Of a stretch of DNA of 56,590 nt, positions 36,947 to 45,810 are shown in pieces. The first letter of the stretch is position 1; each line of letters starts with the position of its first letter. This DNA comes from Candidatus Poribacteria bacterium (GTDB lineage Bacteria > Poribacteria > WGA-4E > WGA-3G): positions 1 to 56,590 of the forward strand of contig JAJEBZ010000175.1 in the NCBI GenBank assembly GCA_022822275.1, written 5' to 3'. The notes below the pieces were generated by a model. That model was not told the DNA's origin, ran no database searches, and saw nothing but the letters and a program-made list of their open reading frames with translations. A program made the translations under genes and the position numbers.

Positions 36947-37453
36947 ATGAATACTGAAAATCTAAGGTTAGCATTTACGAAATCCAAGGACATTACACTC
37001 AGTTTTCTTGGTGGCATGCTATCAAACACGCGTGTGGAACCGATCCGTGAAGATGAAGGAGTTATGGGAATTAAAGCATCTTGGATTGGGAATCAAAGAG
37101 AAAGTAGCATTGCAGTAGACACAGGTGAAATGAACGCAAAAGTAAAGATGGAAACAGACGATCCGCCTACTTTAGAATATGTCCAACAAGGTGAATCTCG
37201 TAGTGTTTCTATCAAAAATATTAACAATATAACCTGTTCAATGGATAGCGAAACATTAGATGAGTTTGTTTCACCGAGAGGGGCAGCGATCGCTGTATGT
37301 GTTGGAGCAGCTGCTGGCTTAGTCGGTTGGTTCATTGTTTCTGTAATGCGTGCTATAGCTGATAAAACCAATGAACAGAACGCATCAACACCTGCAGCTA
37401 TTCCTACTCAGGAAGATGTAACAACTGATGACACACCTGCTGATGAAGAATGA
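36947..37453 (+). CDS. Hypothetical protein with one C-terminal transmembrane helix
   Basis: 168 aa from the ATG at 36947; GGAGGAG lies 5-11 nt upstream, and the track's TTG start would lie inside that site. The first 105 residues are soluble and beta-rich without cysteines. One helix (AIAVCVGAAAGLVGWFIVSV) lies at about 110-130, and the tail is acidic with Thr/Pro. No family is recognised. Its stop overlaps the start of the enolase-superfamily gene (ATGA), so the two are coupled; the link may be positional only. Confidence 0.65.
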   Translation: MNTENLRLAFTKSKDITLSFLGGMLSNTRVEPIREDEGVMGIKASWIGNQRESSIAVDTGEMNAKVKMETDDPPTLEYVQQGESRSVSIKNINNITCSMDSETLDEFVSPRGAAIAVCVGAAAGLVGWFIVSVMRAIADKTNEQNASTPAAIPTQEDVTTDDTPADEE

Positions 37454-38643
37454 AAATTGTTGCTATAGATCCATTCTATCTGCGGATGCCTGAAATTACA
37501 ACTGCTGCAGATGGTACACAAGATACTCTATTGATCCGAATCCGCACGGATGCCGGACTTGAAGGATGGGGTGAGTGTGATGCTTCGCCTTTAGTTAGCA
37601 TCGCAGTTTATTGCTGCCTGATGTCACACGGAAACATTATCAATATCCGTGAATCTCTGCTTGATGAAACGCTTGATAAACCTGCAGATGTGCTACGGTT
37701 GAGTGAAAAGGTCCTGCGAAACGCGTTAGATATTCAACATATTCAACACGCTTATAGCGGTGCTGAAATAGCGTTATGGGATCTCATCGGCAAAAAGTTG
37801 GAAAAACCTGTTTACCAAATCCTTGCTGAGATTACTGAAACACAAAGTAACCCTTATCCGAAGTTACCTTATGCGTCAGTTCTCTTTGGTGATACCCCAG
37901 AATCAACATATCAAATTGCAGTCAAATTGCGTGAACAAGGATTTCGGGCTGCGAAGTTCGGTTGGGGACCCATGGGAAAACATGGTGAGGAAAATGACAT
38001 TGCACTTGTCCGGGCTGCACGCGAAGGTATGGGGACTGAGGCACAGATAATGATTGACGCAGGTGTTGTTTGGGGCTCCGACTATGAAACCGCGTACAAC
38101 CGTGCAAATGCATTTGCCGAATTTTCTCCGATATGGTTAGAAGAACCACTTGCACCAGATGCAATAAGTGCTTACAAGGCACTCACTGACAAAAACCCAC
38201 GTGTCCCAATTGCAGCAGGTGAAGGGTCAAGTACCTATCGTATGGCAGAAGACATTATCGTCAACGGTGGTGTCAATTTTATTCAAATCGACACAGGACG
38301 TATAGGTGGTATCATGCCCTCCTTTCAAGTAAGAAAGTTAGCTGAACAGCATGGCATACAGTATGTCAACCACACCTTTAAAAGCCATCTGAGTCTTGCT
38401 GCTGCCCTGCATGTCTTTGCTACGAATCCCAATTTCAACCTATTGGAATATCCTGCTGCGAATTCAGAATTATCTCAGTGCATAGTGAAGCAACCTTTTC
38501 AGATTGATCCTGATGGATTAGTTCGTGTAAAGGAACGTCCCGGTCTCGGTGTAGATGTTGGGACGGATGCAATTCGTCCATTTCTTGCCCCAGTCAAAAT
38601 TGATGTTGGATCAAATACAGTCTTTCAACAAACCTCTCTATAG
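37450..38643 (+). CDS. Mandelate racemase/muconate-lactonizing enzyme family protein
   Basis: 397 aa, enolase superfamily. The capping N-terminal domain is followed by a barrel with Lys in AAKFGWGPMGK. The three metal acids are seen as Asp in MIDAGV, Glu in WLEEPL and Glu in AAGEGSS. An Asp in FIQIDTGRIGG and a His in YVNHTFKSH supply the other acid/base side. These enzymes abstract a proton alpha to a carboxylate, usually dehydrating sugar acids. With the epimerase and SGNH genes nearby, a sugar-acid dehydratase is likely, but the substrate is unknown. Confidence 0.85.
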   Translation: MKIVAIDPFYLRMPEITTAADGTQDTLLIRIRTDAGLEGWGECDASPLVSIAVYCCLMSHGNIINIRESLLDETLDKPADVLRLSEKVLRNALDIQHIQHAYSGAEIALWDLIGKKLEKPVYQILAEITETQSNPYPKLPYASVLFGDTPESTYQIAVKLREQGFRAAKFGWGPMGKHGEENDIALVRAAREGMGTEAQIMIDAGVVWGSDYETAYNRANAFAEFSPIWLEEPLAPDAISAYKALTDKNPRVPIAAGEGSSTYRMAEDIIVNGGVNFIQIDTGRIGGIMPSFQVRKLAEQHGIQYVNHTFKSHLSLAAALHVFATNPNFNLLEYPAANSELSQCIVKQPFQIDPDGLVRVKERPGLGVDVGTDAIRPFLAPVKIDVGSNTVFQQTSL

Positions 38644-38656
38644 TCATACTATTATG

Positions 38657-38735
38657 CTCTTTAGTCCCGTAGGGACGCTATGTTTATAGAAAAACGTCAT
38701 AAACACCCTCTTTAGTCCCGTAGGGACGATATGTG
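38657..38735. repeat. Two direct copies of CTCTTTAGTCCCGTAGGGACG
   Basis: Two 27-nt units about 50 nt apart, each containing the palindrome GTCCCGTAGGGAC and ending in TATGT. They look like a dispersed intergenic repeat placed after the enolase-superfamily gene. Transcript 3'-end formation is possible but there is no U-run. Confidence 0.7.
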
Positions 38736-38855
38736 TATAGGACAAAATCTAATATCTGTGGAAACATCAAAACAAATAGTTAACTGGTACAAGTCGTGAA
38801 ATAGCATAAAAACGACACTTGTGTAGGTATGTTATAACCCTGGAGAAATTTATCC

Positions 38856-39611
38856 ATGTTTGAAAATATTGTGTTCAAGCGTGTGTTCTATATAACCTGC
38901 ATTATATGTATTTTTGTAGGGGCAGGAATGATCTGGTGGTCCCATTACGACCTAAAACATTTCTTAGAAGAGAGAAAACCTATAAGATACACTGAAACCG
39001 AAGAGAAACAACAAATTCCGCGTAATAAGATACAGGAAGCAGTTGAGAGATCAGATAGTTCTGAACATGCTGACGTGCTTGTTGAGCAACAAGCAACAGA
39101 ACTTTCCGACCTATCTTCCAACAATGAATTGGCTGCAACGGAAGATAAACCGCCCAAGGCAAAAAGCATGAGGAGAAAATTTGATCCTGTATCCCCTTAC
39201 GGCTTCGGACCTTATCCCGAGGTTCCTGAAGAATACATGAAGACTGTAGGAACTCCTTCATGGATGGAAACGAAACTATTTGGTTTTCCGCCTGCCAGTC
39301 GAGAACAAGAATTAATTTCTCGTGTTATGCTCAAAACGTGGAAAGAAGGACACACCACAGTTGAGGGAGCAATTCTAAATCCTGAGGGCCGCATCCTCAT
39401 AAATTACAAAAACCGTGCTTACGTCCGTTATGGAACACGAGTAACTACAGATGGAAGAACTATCCGTTACATCACAAGGTGGACATCCGGCAGCCTAAAA
39501 TCCCCATCAACAGAGCAACTCCTTGATGGCTATATTCCATCAGGTGTAGAATTAATTGATTTAGATCAAGAAGATCCTACTATTGACCCCTATGAGTTCT
39601 TGGGGTTATAA
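38856..39611 (+). CDS. Membrane-anchored B-family protein (PYGFGPYPEVP), copy 3
   Basis: 251 aa. A short N-terminus, one transmembrane helix (VFYITCIICIFVGAGMIWW, about 10-28), then a long acidic and Ser-rich linker to about 105. The ectodomain begins SPYGFGPYPEVPEEY, continues with LKTWKEGHTTVEGAILNP and ILINYKNRAYVRYG, and ends TIDPYEFLGL. The architecture matches the copies at 18692 and 20763, but the anchor sequence is unrelated to theirs and no A partner follows; the next gene is opposite. Ribosome site GGAG. Function unknown. Confidence 0.72.
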   Translation: MFENIVFKRVFYITCIICIFVGAGMIWWSHYDLKHFLEERKPIRYTETEEKQQIPRNKIQEAVERSDSSEHADVLVEQQATELSDLSSNNELAATEDKPPKAKSMRRKFDPVSPYGFGPYPEVPEEYMKTVGTPSWMETKLFGFPPASREQELISRVMLKTWKEGHTTVEGAILNPEGRILINYKNRAYVRYGTRVTTDGRTIRYITRWTSGSLKSPSTEQLLDGYIPSGVELIDLDQEDPTIDPYEFLGL

Positions 39612-39719
39612 AGCCAATTCTGTGTAAAATCCAGAACATCAAAGACACATGTTCCATTTTAAAGAATAGTGTTTTGCAGATCAAACAGAGATGTAAAGTG
39701 TTCACGGTTTATCAAACCG

Positions 39720-42404
39720 TTATTGTGCCCTATTCTTATTATCTGTTGTGTAACTATTCACGTGTTCATGGATGGGTTGTTGTTCGCGGTTGACATGGGG
39801 GTCTGCGCGGCGGGGAATGCCGGTAATTTGATCAACAGATTCATCTGCCTTAAATCGCAAGTATAGTTTTTGTGATTTCGCTGCCATAGCGGTGTTTTTC
39901 AAGGCACGATAGCATCGCATCATATTGTAGTGTGCATCTAAATCTTCTGGGTCAACCGCGAGCGTCTTCTGAAAATGAGTCAAAGCGGTTTCATAATCGC
40001 GTTTTAGGAAGTGCATACGACCAAGGACATTGCGGACACGCGTATCGCGCGGGAATTGAGATGTGGCTTGTTGGAGATGTTGAATCGCTATATCATAGTT
40101 GCCATAGGCCTCTTGGACGAGAGCGGAAAAATAATGAACCTTTGCGCGATGCAGGTTTTCAGGCGGTAATGTTTTCTGTATTTCAAACGCTTTGTTGAGC
40201 ATTGCTTCTGCCCCCTTCGTATCACCTTCTTTGATGAGACATCGTGCGATATTCACCCATCCATCAAGGTAATTCGGTTCAATTTCGGTTACTTTTTGAA
40301 ATGCGGTTTTCGCTTTTCTGAGGTCACCTTGTAGGAGCAGTCCGATGCCGTAATCGTTCCAGCGTTCACGCGCATTTTCCACTACAATTGACTGTTGAGA
40401 AGGTGAGTTTTGCGATTCCTGTATGACATGGATGGTTGCTTTTGCCTCTGCCATCACGGTAATTGGAAGGTTAGGAATAGCTTTGATTTTTCCTGCGACA
40501 TCTGATGTATCACCTTTCCAAACCCACTTACCATCGTCGTATCCTTTACCCACTTGAAAATCCTTATCTTCTGGGTCACGGACTCCTGCATAAGCCCACT
40601 GTGTATGCCACCAGTTGAATTTGCGATAATTCAGTTTCACTTCCAAAGAGAGAGACTCTCCACAGTCGGGTGGAATTTCTAATCGGTATCGGACGGTATC
40701 GGCGGCACCGGGGGGTATAGTGCGTGAATATAACACGGTTCGCATTGCCCACGCATTTCGTTTGTTAATCAGGTTTCCATGTGCGTCCAACATATAAGCC
40801 CGATAAAAATGTGCGCTTGGATCAACAGGTCCGTTTCCATCGGGGGCATCTATCCTCCCGTTCCAAAATACAATTCTTCCGTTTTCGTCAATGGCTTTCA
40901 CCTCAAGCCAGATATCAAATGCATCAATAGTGCCAGCGGGGAATTGATGACCGACTCCTCGCGTACGAACAACAACCTCAATCAGAGAACTTTCATCTCG
41001 TTTTACTTCAGTTCCATTTTTAGGAATTGGCATTCCGTTGGCAAACAGATCTAAGGTTACCACATCATTTTGTAGGAAGTCTATTACTGCTTGTAGCTGC
41101 TCTGCATGCTGATTTACATAGGGAAGGGCAGTGTTGGCAGCTGGAAAGCGATGACTGTGAACCTTACCGTTGATATTTCCAGCATCCGTAGAGTCTACAA
41201 GTGGCATGTGGCAATCAACGCATTTCTGTGCTTTTTCAGGATAGTAGAAAGAGAGTGCGCCTTGATGAGAGACACCACTTTTCTGCCATTGGTCGTAGTC
41301 GTTGAAACCACGCACCCAACGGAAATTATTGACCGGGAAATCCAGATGTGCCTTATGACAAGTAGAACAGAATTCTGCAGTATTGTTGCGATGGAAAGGT
41401 TTTAGGAAACTTTTCTTATGTGGTTCTGGATCTAATCGGATGAGGTAGTTGTGTAGACCTCTGATAATTCGGTTGTTACTTGACGCGAGTTCATGGAGTG
41501 GCGGATATTTGATAACATATCCGCTGTTGCCCATCGTATCCTTAACTCTTTCAATTGAGTGGCACGCGGTACATGCCAATCCCGCTTGTGCTGCAGGTGT
41601 GTGTAGGTTTTCTCGGATAGGTTTATCCATGATGCCGTTGAGCAAGATAGCTGGATCGTGGCATCCACCGCACCATTTTGAGGGTTGAATTCCGTTCACC
41701 TCCTGCATATAGATGATGGACTTTCTGTACCACTGGTTGTTGAAAGAGGAAAAATGATGTGCGGATTCATTCCATTGCTGATAAATATCGGGATGGCATC
41801 CTTGTGTTGCACAAGTTTCTGAGGTAAGGAAGAAATCGGTCGGTATCAGGTTACCAGTGTCCGTTTCAACAGATGCGGGGAAAAAGTGACCTGTCGTTCC
41901 ACCCCCTTCGTCATACATACTTGCAGGCGGTAGTGCTGGGTTTTTGACGAGATAACTTTTATTTGGGAAAAAGTGCTGTGAGAGTTTCGCTCCTATCGGG
42001 AAAAACAGAACACCGACCAAAACACCAATAGTAACTTTCTTGAGGATAGGTGAAAGAACGGGACTGTGCTTTAACAAGTGTACGCAAAAGAGAATGCTTC
42101 CTATACTAATGCTGATAATGTGTGTAATGAGTAGCCAACGATACGGAGTGGAGGCACCGACAATCATCAGATAGACACCACTAAGGATGCCAACAATTAT
42201 ACAGAAAACGCCAATGCGTCCAAGTAATGTGATACTTCTAATTTTTTTACAGAAATAGATGCTAAATGGAATGATAAGTAATATACCGAGTGCAATATGA
42301 AATAAGACGTTTAGTATATAAAAGAGGGTCGGTTCACCGAAACTGAATAGGTATGCACTATTGAGTAGTAACAAGAGAAAAAGGTAAAAGGAAAATCTTC
42401 TCAT
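39720..42404 (-). CDS. Membrane multiheme cytochrome c with C-terminal TPRs
   Basis: About 894 aa from MRRFSFYLF (AGGT 7 nt upstream; the track start would overlap the SDR end). Five N-terminal transmembrane helices (to about 145) precede an exposed domain. Heme motifs: CATQGCH (198-204, CX4CH), CGGCH (245), CTACH (278), CSTCH (346) and CVDCH (395). This is the cytochrome c554/c'-like multiheme fold. A beta-rich segment follows, then about five TPRs from 690 on. Likely exoplasmic electron transfer. Ends the FAH-SDR-cytochrome operon. Heme attachment would need the Ccm system, part of which is at 27-28 kb. Confidence 0.82.
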   Translation of the reverse strand: MRRFSFYLFLLLLLNSAYLFSFGEPTLFYILNVLFHIALGILLIIPFSIYFCKKIRSITLLGRIGVFCIIVGILSGVYLMIVGASTPYRWLLITHIISISIGSILFCVHLLKHSPVLSPILKKVTIGVLVGVLFFPIGAKLSQHFFPNKSYLVKNPALPPASMYDEGGGTTGHFFPASVETDTGNLIPTDFFLTSETCATQGCHPDIYQQWNESAHHFSSFNNQWYRKSIIYMQEVNGIQPSKWCGGCHDPAILLNGIMDKPIRENLHTPAAQAGLACTACHSIERVKDTMGNSGYVIKYPPLHELASSNNRIIRGLHNYLIRLDPEPHKKSFLKPFHRNNTAEFCSTCHKAHLDFPVNNFRWVRGFNDYDQWQKSGVSHQGALSFYYPEKAQKCVDCHMPLVDSTDAGNINGKVHSHRFPAANTALPYVNQHAEQLQAVIDFLQNDVVTLDLFANGMPIPKNGTEVKRDESSLIEVVVRTRGVGHQFPAGTIDAFDIWLEVKAIDENGRIVFWNGRIDAPDGNGPVDPSAHFYRAYMLDAHGNLINKRNAWAMRTVLYSRTIPPGAADTVRYRLEIPPDCGESLSLEVKLNYRKFNWWHTQWAYAGVRDPEDKDFQVGKGYDDGKWVWKGDTSDVAGKIKAIPNLPITVMAEAKATIHVIQESQNSPSQQSIVVENARERWNDYGIGLLLQGDLRKAKTAFQKVTEIEPNYLDGWVNIARCLIKEGDTKGAEAMLNKAFEIQKTLPPENLHRAKVHYFSALVQEAYGNYDIAIQHLQQATSQFPRDTRVRNVLGRMHFLKRDYETALTHFQKTLAVDPEDLDAHYNMMRCYRALKNTAMAAKSQKLYLRFKADESVDQITGIPRRADPHVNREQQPIHEHVNSYTTDNKNRAQ

Positions 42405-42420
42405 AAACTTACCTGATTGT

Positions 42421-43191
42421 CTATCCTGCGGTATAGCCTCCGTCAATGGGTAGGGCGATACCTGTTACGAATTTGGCTTCGTCTGATGCAAGGTAGAGTG
42501 CGCCGTAAGCGATCTCTTCGGGTTGTGCCAATCTGCGCATTGGATGCTTATTTGCAAGTTGCTGATATTCTGCAGGGGTTTTGATGACACCAGCGACTAA
42601 AGGTGTTTCTACAAATCCGGGACAGATGCAGTTGACTCGGATATTGTCTTGTGCGTAATCCAGTGCCATGCCGCGTGTCAAGTTTGTGACTGCCCCTTTG
42701 GATGCGACGTACGCTGCTCGGACCTCCGCTCCAACGATTCCGTAGATGGAGGACATATTTATGATAGAACCTCCGTCATTCTTTTGCATAGCAGGGATAG
42801 CAGCCTTTGCACACAGAAACACACCTGTGAGATTCACATCTAAGCAGCGATGCCAATCTGCTTCTGGTAGTTCAGCCACAGGTAAACGCATTGCGATACC
42901 AGCGTTATTGAACAAAATTTCAAGTTTACCGTAAGTATTTTCGGTTTGTGCGACCATCTGTTCCGTTTGTGTTTTTACTGTTACATCAGTATGAATAAAG
43001 GTTGCTTCCTTTCCGCTGTCTTTGATGTTGTAGACGGTTTGGTTTCCACCCTCTTTATCAATGTCAGCGACTACGACCTTCGCGCCGTGTTCAGCAAAGA
43101 GTTTTGCAGTGGCTTTGCCTATGCCCGATGCGGCCCCAGTGATAATCGCCACCTTATCTTTCAGTCGCACAGTTACACTTTTTCCTTCCAC
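42421..43191 (-). CDS. Short-chain dehydrogenase/reductase
   Basis: 256 aa, classical SDR. TGAASGIGKA binds the nucleotide, ADIDKEG (Asp after the second strand) favours NAD, NNAG follows, and the catalytic residues are Ser in INMSSIYG and YVASK (Tyr/Lys). The PG-x-V-xTP block (CPGFVETP) and GGYTAG tail match FabG/sugar-alcohol dehydrogenase-type enzymes. Start GTG as in the track, overlapping the FAH gene; an internal GTG at residue 8 is also possible. With FAH upstream, it may oxidise a sugar-derived hydroxy acid, as in L-rhamnose/L-fucose oxidative routes. Confidence 0.88.
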   Translation of the reverse strand: MEGKSVTVRLKDKVAIITGAASGIGKATAKLFAEHGAKVVVADIDKEGGNQTVYNIKDSGKEATFIHTDVTVKTQTEQMVAQTENTYGKLEILFNNAGIAMRLPVAELPEADWHRCLDVNLTGVFLCAKAAIPAMQKNDGGSIINMSSIYGIVGAEVRAAYVASKGAVTNLTRGMALDYAQDNIRVNCICPGFVETPLVAGVIKTPAEYQQLANKHPMRRLAQPEEIAYGALYLASDEAKFVTGIALPIDGGYTAG

Positions 43192-44141
43192 GCTGCGGGG
43201 TTCTGTTCAGGTTCACCGATTGTATTTCTCAACACACCGATATTTTCAACTTCAAGTTCAATTGTATCTCCTGGCTGAATCCATCTATCAAGTTCCCAAC
43301 CGCATCCTTTGCCGACAGTGCCAGACCCCAAAAAATCGCCCGGAAAAAGGGTTTCTGATTGTGAAACAAAGGAGATCATCTCTGCAAAGGAGTAGTACAT
43401 ATCGGACGTATTGCCTTCTGCCCACACTTCACCGTTCACCCGTGCGATCATATTCAGGTTATAAGGATCACCAATTCCATCAGGTGTAACAAGGCAGGGT
43501 CCCATAATATTGCTGTTGTCAAAGTCTTTACCCTTGGCGGGTCCCAGTGCCAAGGTCATGTGGCGGAATTGAATATCTCTTGCACTTATGTCATTGTATA
43601 TTGTATAACCTGCGATATATTCTGGTGCATCTTCTATTGAGATGTTTTTCCCAGTTTTGCCGATGTAGACACCCCATTCCAGTTCAAAGTCAAGTTTTTC
43701 TGTGTAGTTTGGCCAGGTCACCACAGCTTCGTGTCCTGCTATAGATGCGGGACTTGTGCTGCCGCGATAGTAGTTGGGAAGTTTGAACCATTCGGGTGAA
43801 ATCTCTTTACCCGTGATACGTGCTGCGGCATCCATGTGCGTTTTGAAGACACCGAAATCGCGCAGACTCGTAGGGCGTGGAAACGGTGCAAGCAGTTCTA
43901 CCTCAGTAGCAGGAAAAATGATCTCCGACATATCTTCACCCTGGTTAAATAGATTTTGCATAGACTCAATACGATTCGGTGCTTTTTTTATACAATCATA
44001 GGCAAAAAAATCAATCATGTTGTGAGCCCCTAAATAGAGTACCAAAATATGGGCATCGTCAATCCAGACACCGATATGTGTTCCGTCTGGAGCAGTCGTA
44101 TATTTGTTGAACGAAGGATGTTTGAATGTAACGAGTTTCAC
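43173..44141 (-). CDS. Fumarylacetoacetate hydrolase family protein
   Basis: About 322 aa from a GTG (VKLVTFKHP); the track's TTG start includes the ribosome site GGGAGGA. Metal and catalytic blocks of the FAH fold are visible: LDFELEWGVYIGK (Glu ligands), GYTIYNDISARDIQ, GPAKGKDFDNSNIMGPCLVT and GDFLGSGTVGKGCG. Such enzymes cleave C-C bonds or hydrolyse keto acids, including 2-keto-3-deoxy-sugar acids. First gene of the operon, with its own good promoter. It overlaps the SDR start by about 19 nt. Confidence 0.87.
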   Translation of the reverse strand: MKLVTFKHPSFNKYTTAPDGTHIGVWIDDAHILVLYLGAHNMIDFFAYDCIKKAPNRIESMQNLFNQGEDMSEIIFPATEVELLAPFPRPTSLRDFGVFKTHMDAAARITGKEISPEWFKLPNYYRGSTSPASIAGHEAVVTWPNYTEKLDFELEWGVYIGKTGKNISIEDAPEYIAGYTIYNDISARDIQFRHMTLALGPAKGKDFDNSNIMGPCLVTPDGIGDPYNLNMIARVNGEVWAEGNTSDMYYSFAEMISFVSQSETLFPGDFLGSGTVGKGCGWELDRWIQPGDTIELEVENIGVLRNTIGEPEQNPAAWKEKV

Positions 44142-44170
44142 GAGTATTCCTCCCAAAAAGCAATGCTAAT

Positions 44171-44199
44171 TTTATACTCCAAACACATGTTAAAGTCAA
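44171..44199 (-). promoter_or_regulatory. Sigma70-type promoter of the FAH-SDR-cytochrome operon
   Basis: On the minus strand: TTGACT, 17-nt spacer, TATAAA. Abutting the -35 on its upstream side is a 7-bp inverted repeat (ACGTATT ... AATACGT, 44199-44218, 6-nt spacer), a possible operator. The start codon lies about 30 nt downstream of the -10. Confidence 0.65.
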
Positions 44200-44304
44200 C
44201 GTATTTTGAATAATACGTTTGTATATTGCAAGTTCTACATGACCTACAAGATGATGCGGATAAAATCTTATTGTTGTATGATGTGAGAGAATCACTACTG
44301 AGGT

Positions 44305-45801
44305 TTATTGCAATTTTATATTTTCCGAAAGAGAGTAGAAAATATTCAGCAATCCGATGAAAATTGTGGGAACGACAAAGACACTCAGTAGTGCAAAAGT
44401 GCCTTTAGAAAATGAGAGTCTATCTGTATCCTCAGCAGCTTCAAAGTACATAGCTTTGGCAATACGAGCGTAGTAGTAGAGGGAAATAACACTATTTATT
44501 AAGCCAACAAAAGCGAGCCAGTATAATTTGCCTTCAAGTACTGCGGTAAAGAGGACCCATTTTCCAAAGAAACCGGCTAAAAACGGTATCCCTGTCAACG
44601 AGAAGAGGAAAATTGCCATGGCACCAGCGACTAAAGGTGCGCGGGAGGATAGTCCTCGATAACCTTCAATCATTTCAGTGCCTGCCTCGTTTGCCATCAA
44701 AACGACAACATAAAACGCTCCCAGGTTCATAAAGAAGTAGACGATGAGATAAAAGATGATAGCACCGATTCCCTTATTAACAATTGCTGCGTCTCCGTTT
44801 GTCAACAGGACAGCCCCCATCAACAAGTAACCACCATGGGCAATACTTGAATACGCTAATAGGCGTTTGACATTCTGTTGTGGTAGGGCAGCGAGGTTTC
44901 CGATAGTCATTGTGAGTGCAGAAACTATCGCTAACAGCAATCCTAAGTCAATAGATTGCACAACTTCCGGTTTGCCAAATCCGGAGTGGAAAAATCTGAG
45001 GAACAGTGCAAACCCTGCGGCTTTTGATGCAACAGAAAGGAAGGCAGTTATCGGAATAGGCGCGCCTTCGTAGACATCTGGGGACCACATGTGGAAAGGC
45101 ACGGAAGCGATTTTGTAGCCGATGCCTGCCAGAATAAAGGTAATTGCGATCAAGACACCGAGTGCGGTTACGTTCCCATTGGCAAGGACAATCGGCAGTT
45201 GTTGACCGATTGTTGCAAGGTCACCTGACCCTACCATTCCAAAAATCAAGGATAGTCCAAATAGCATTGTACCGGATGCAACTGCACCATAAGTGATGTA
45301 TTTGAATGCAGCTTCACTTGAACGGGGACTGTGTGTTAAGAACCCAGCGAGGATGTAAGAGGTAAGACTGACCGTCTCCAACGAAATGAATATCATCAAC
45401 AGGTTTGTTGATGATGCCATCAAAAACATGCCGAAGGTGACAGCTAACAGCAATGCGTAGTATTCGCCTTTCAATTTTGCGTCAAGTTCCTCGGAACGGA
45501 GTGAAAAGAGAATCGTTGCAGCGGTTGCGAGTAGCAGGAGAATTTTGAAAAAAACTGCGAATCCATCTAACCGGATCATCCCAAAAAATAGATTCTTCGT
45601 TTCGTTGGCATCACTAAAAGAATTTGTGATGATGATTGCGACTAAAGTACATCCGAGTCCAACGAGTGCGAGATACGCGGTCTTTTGACTTTCCCGATTT
45701 TTTATGAGTAGGTCGAGGATAATGACTGCAGCAGCGAAGACGACCAGAAGTATCTCTGGGCTGAAATAAGCGAGACTTGGTATATTTTCTAAGTAACCCA
45801 C
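44305..45801 (-). CDS. nuoN: NADH-quinone oxidoreductase subunit N
   Basis: 498 aa, about 14 transmembrane helices, an antiporter-like proton channel of complex I. The Glu and Lys residues of the family lie in helices containing LMIFISLETVSLTSYI and ASVPFHMWSPDVYEGAP; LLAYSSIAHGGYLLMG is the broken-helix block. Start GTG with GGAGAAAGG upstream. Last gene of the nuo operon, 9 nt after nuoM. Confidence 0.95.
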   Translation of the reverse strand: MGYLENIPSLAYFSPEILLVVFAAAVIILDLLIKNRESQKTAYLALVGLGCTLVAIIITNSFSDANETKNLFFGMIRLDGFAVFFKILLLLATAATILFSLRSEELDAKLKGEYYALLLAVTFGMFLMASSTNLLMIFISLETVSLTSYILAGFLTHSPRSSEAAFKYITYGAVASGTMLFGLSLIFGMVGSGDLATIGQQLPIVLANGNVTALGVLIAITFILAGIGYKIASVPFHMWSPDVYEGAPIPITAFLSVASKAAGFALFLRFFHSGFGKPEVVQSIDLGLLLAIVSALTMTIGNLAALPQQNVKRLLAYSSIAHGGYLLMGAVLLTNGDAAIVNKGIGAIIFYLIVYFFMNLGAFYVVVLMANEAGTEMIEGYRGLSSRAPLVAGAMAIFLFSLTGIPFLAGFFGKWVLFTAVLEGKLYWLAFVGLINSVISLYYYARIAKAMYFEAAEDTDRLSFSKGTFALLSVFVVPTIFIGLLNIFYSLSENIKLQ

Positions 45802-45810
45802 ACCTTTCTC

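Noticed and set aside
43140-43210. Possible frameshift between the SDR and FAH genes
   Set aside because: My hand count differs by 2 nt from the track, but both proteins are intact in the track, so this is most likely a reading error on my side.
39669-44001. Plus-strand ORFs opposite the cytochrome, SDR and FAH genes
   Set aside because: All are antisense shadows of well-supported minus-strand genes, with no start signals or recognisable domains.
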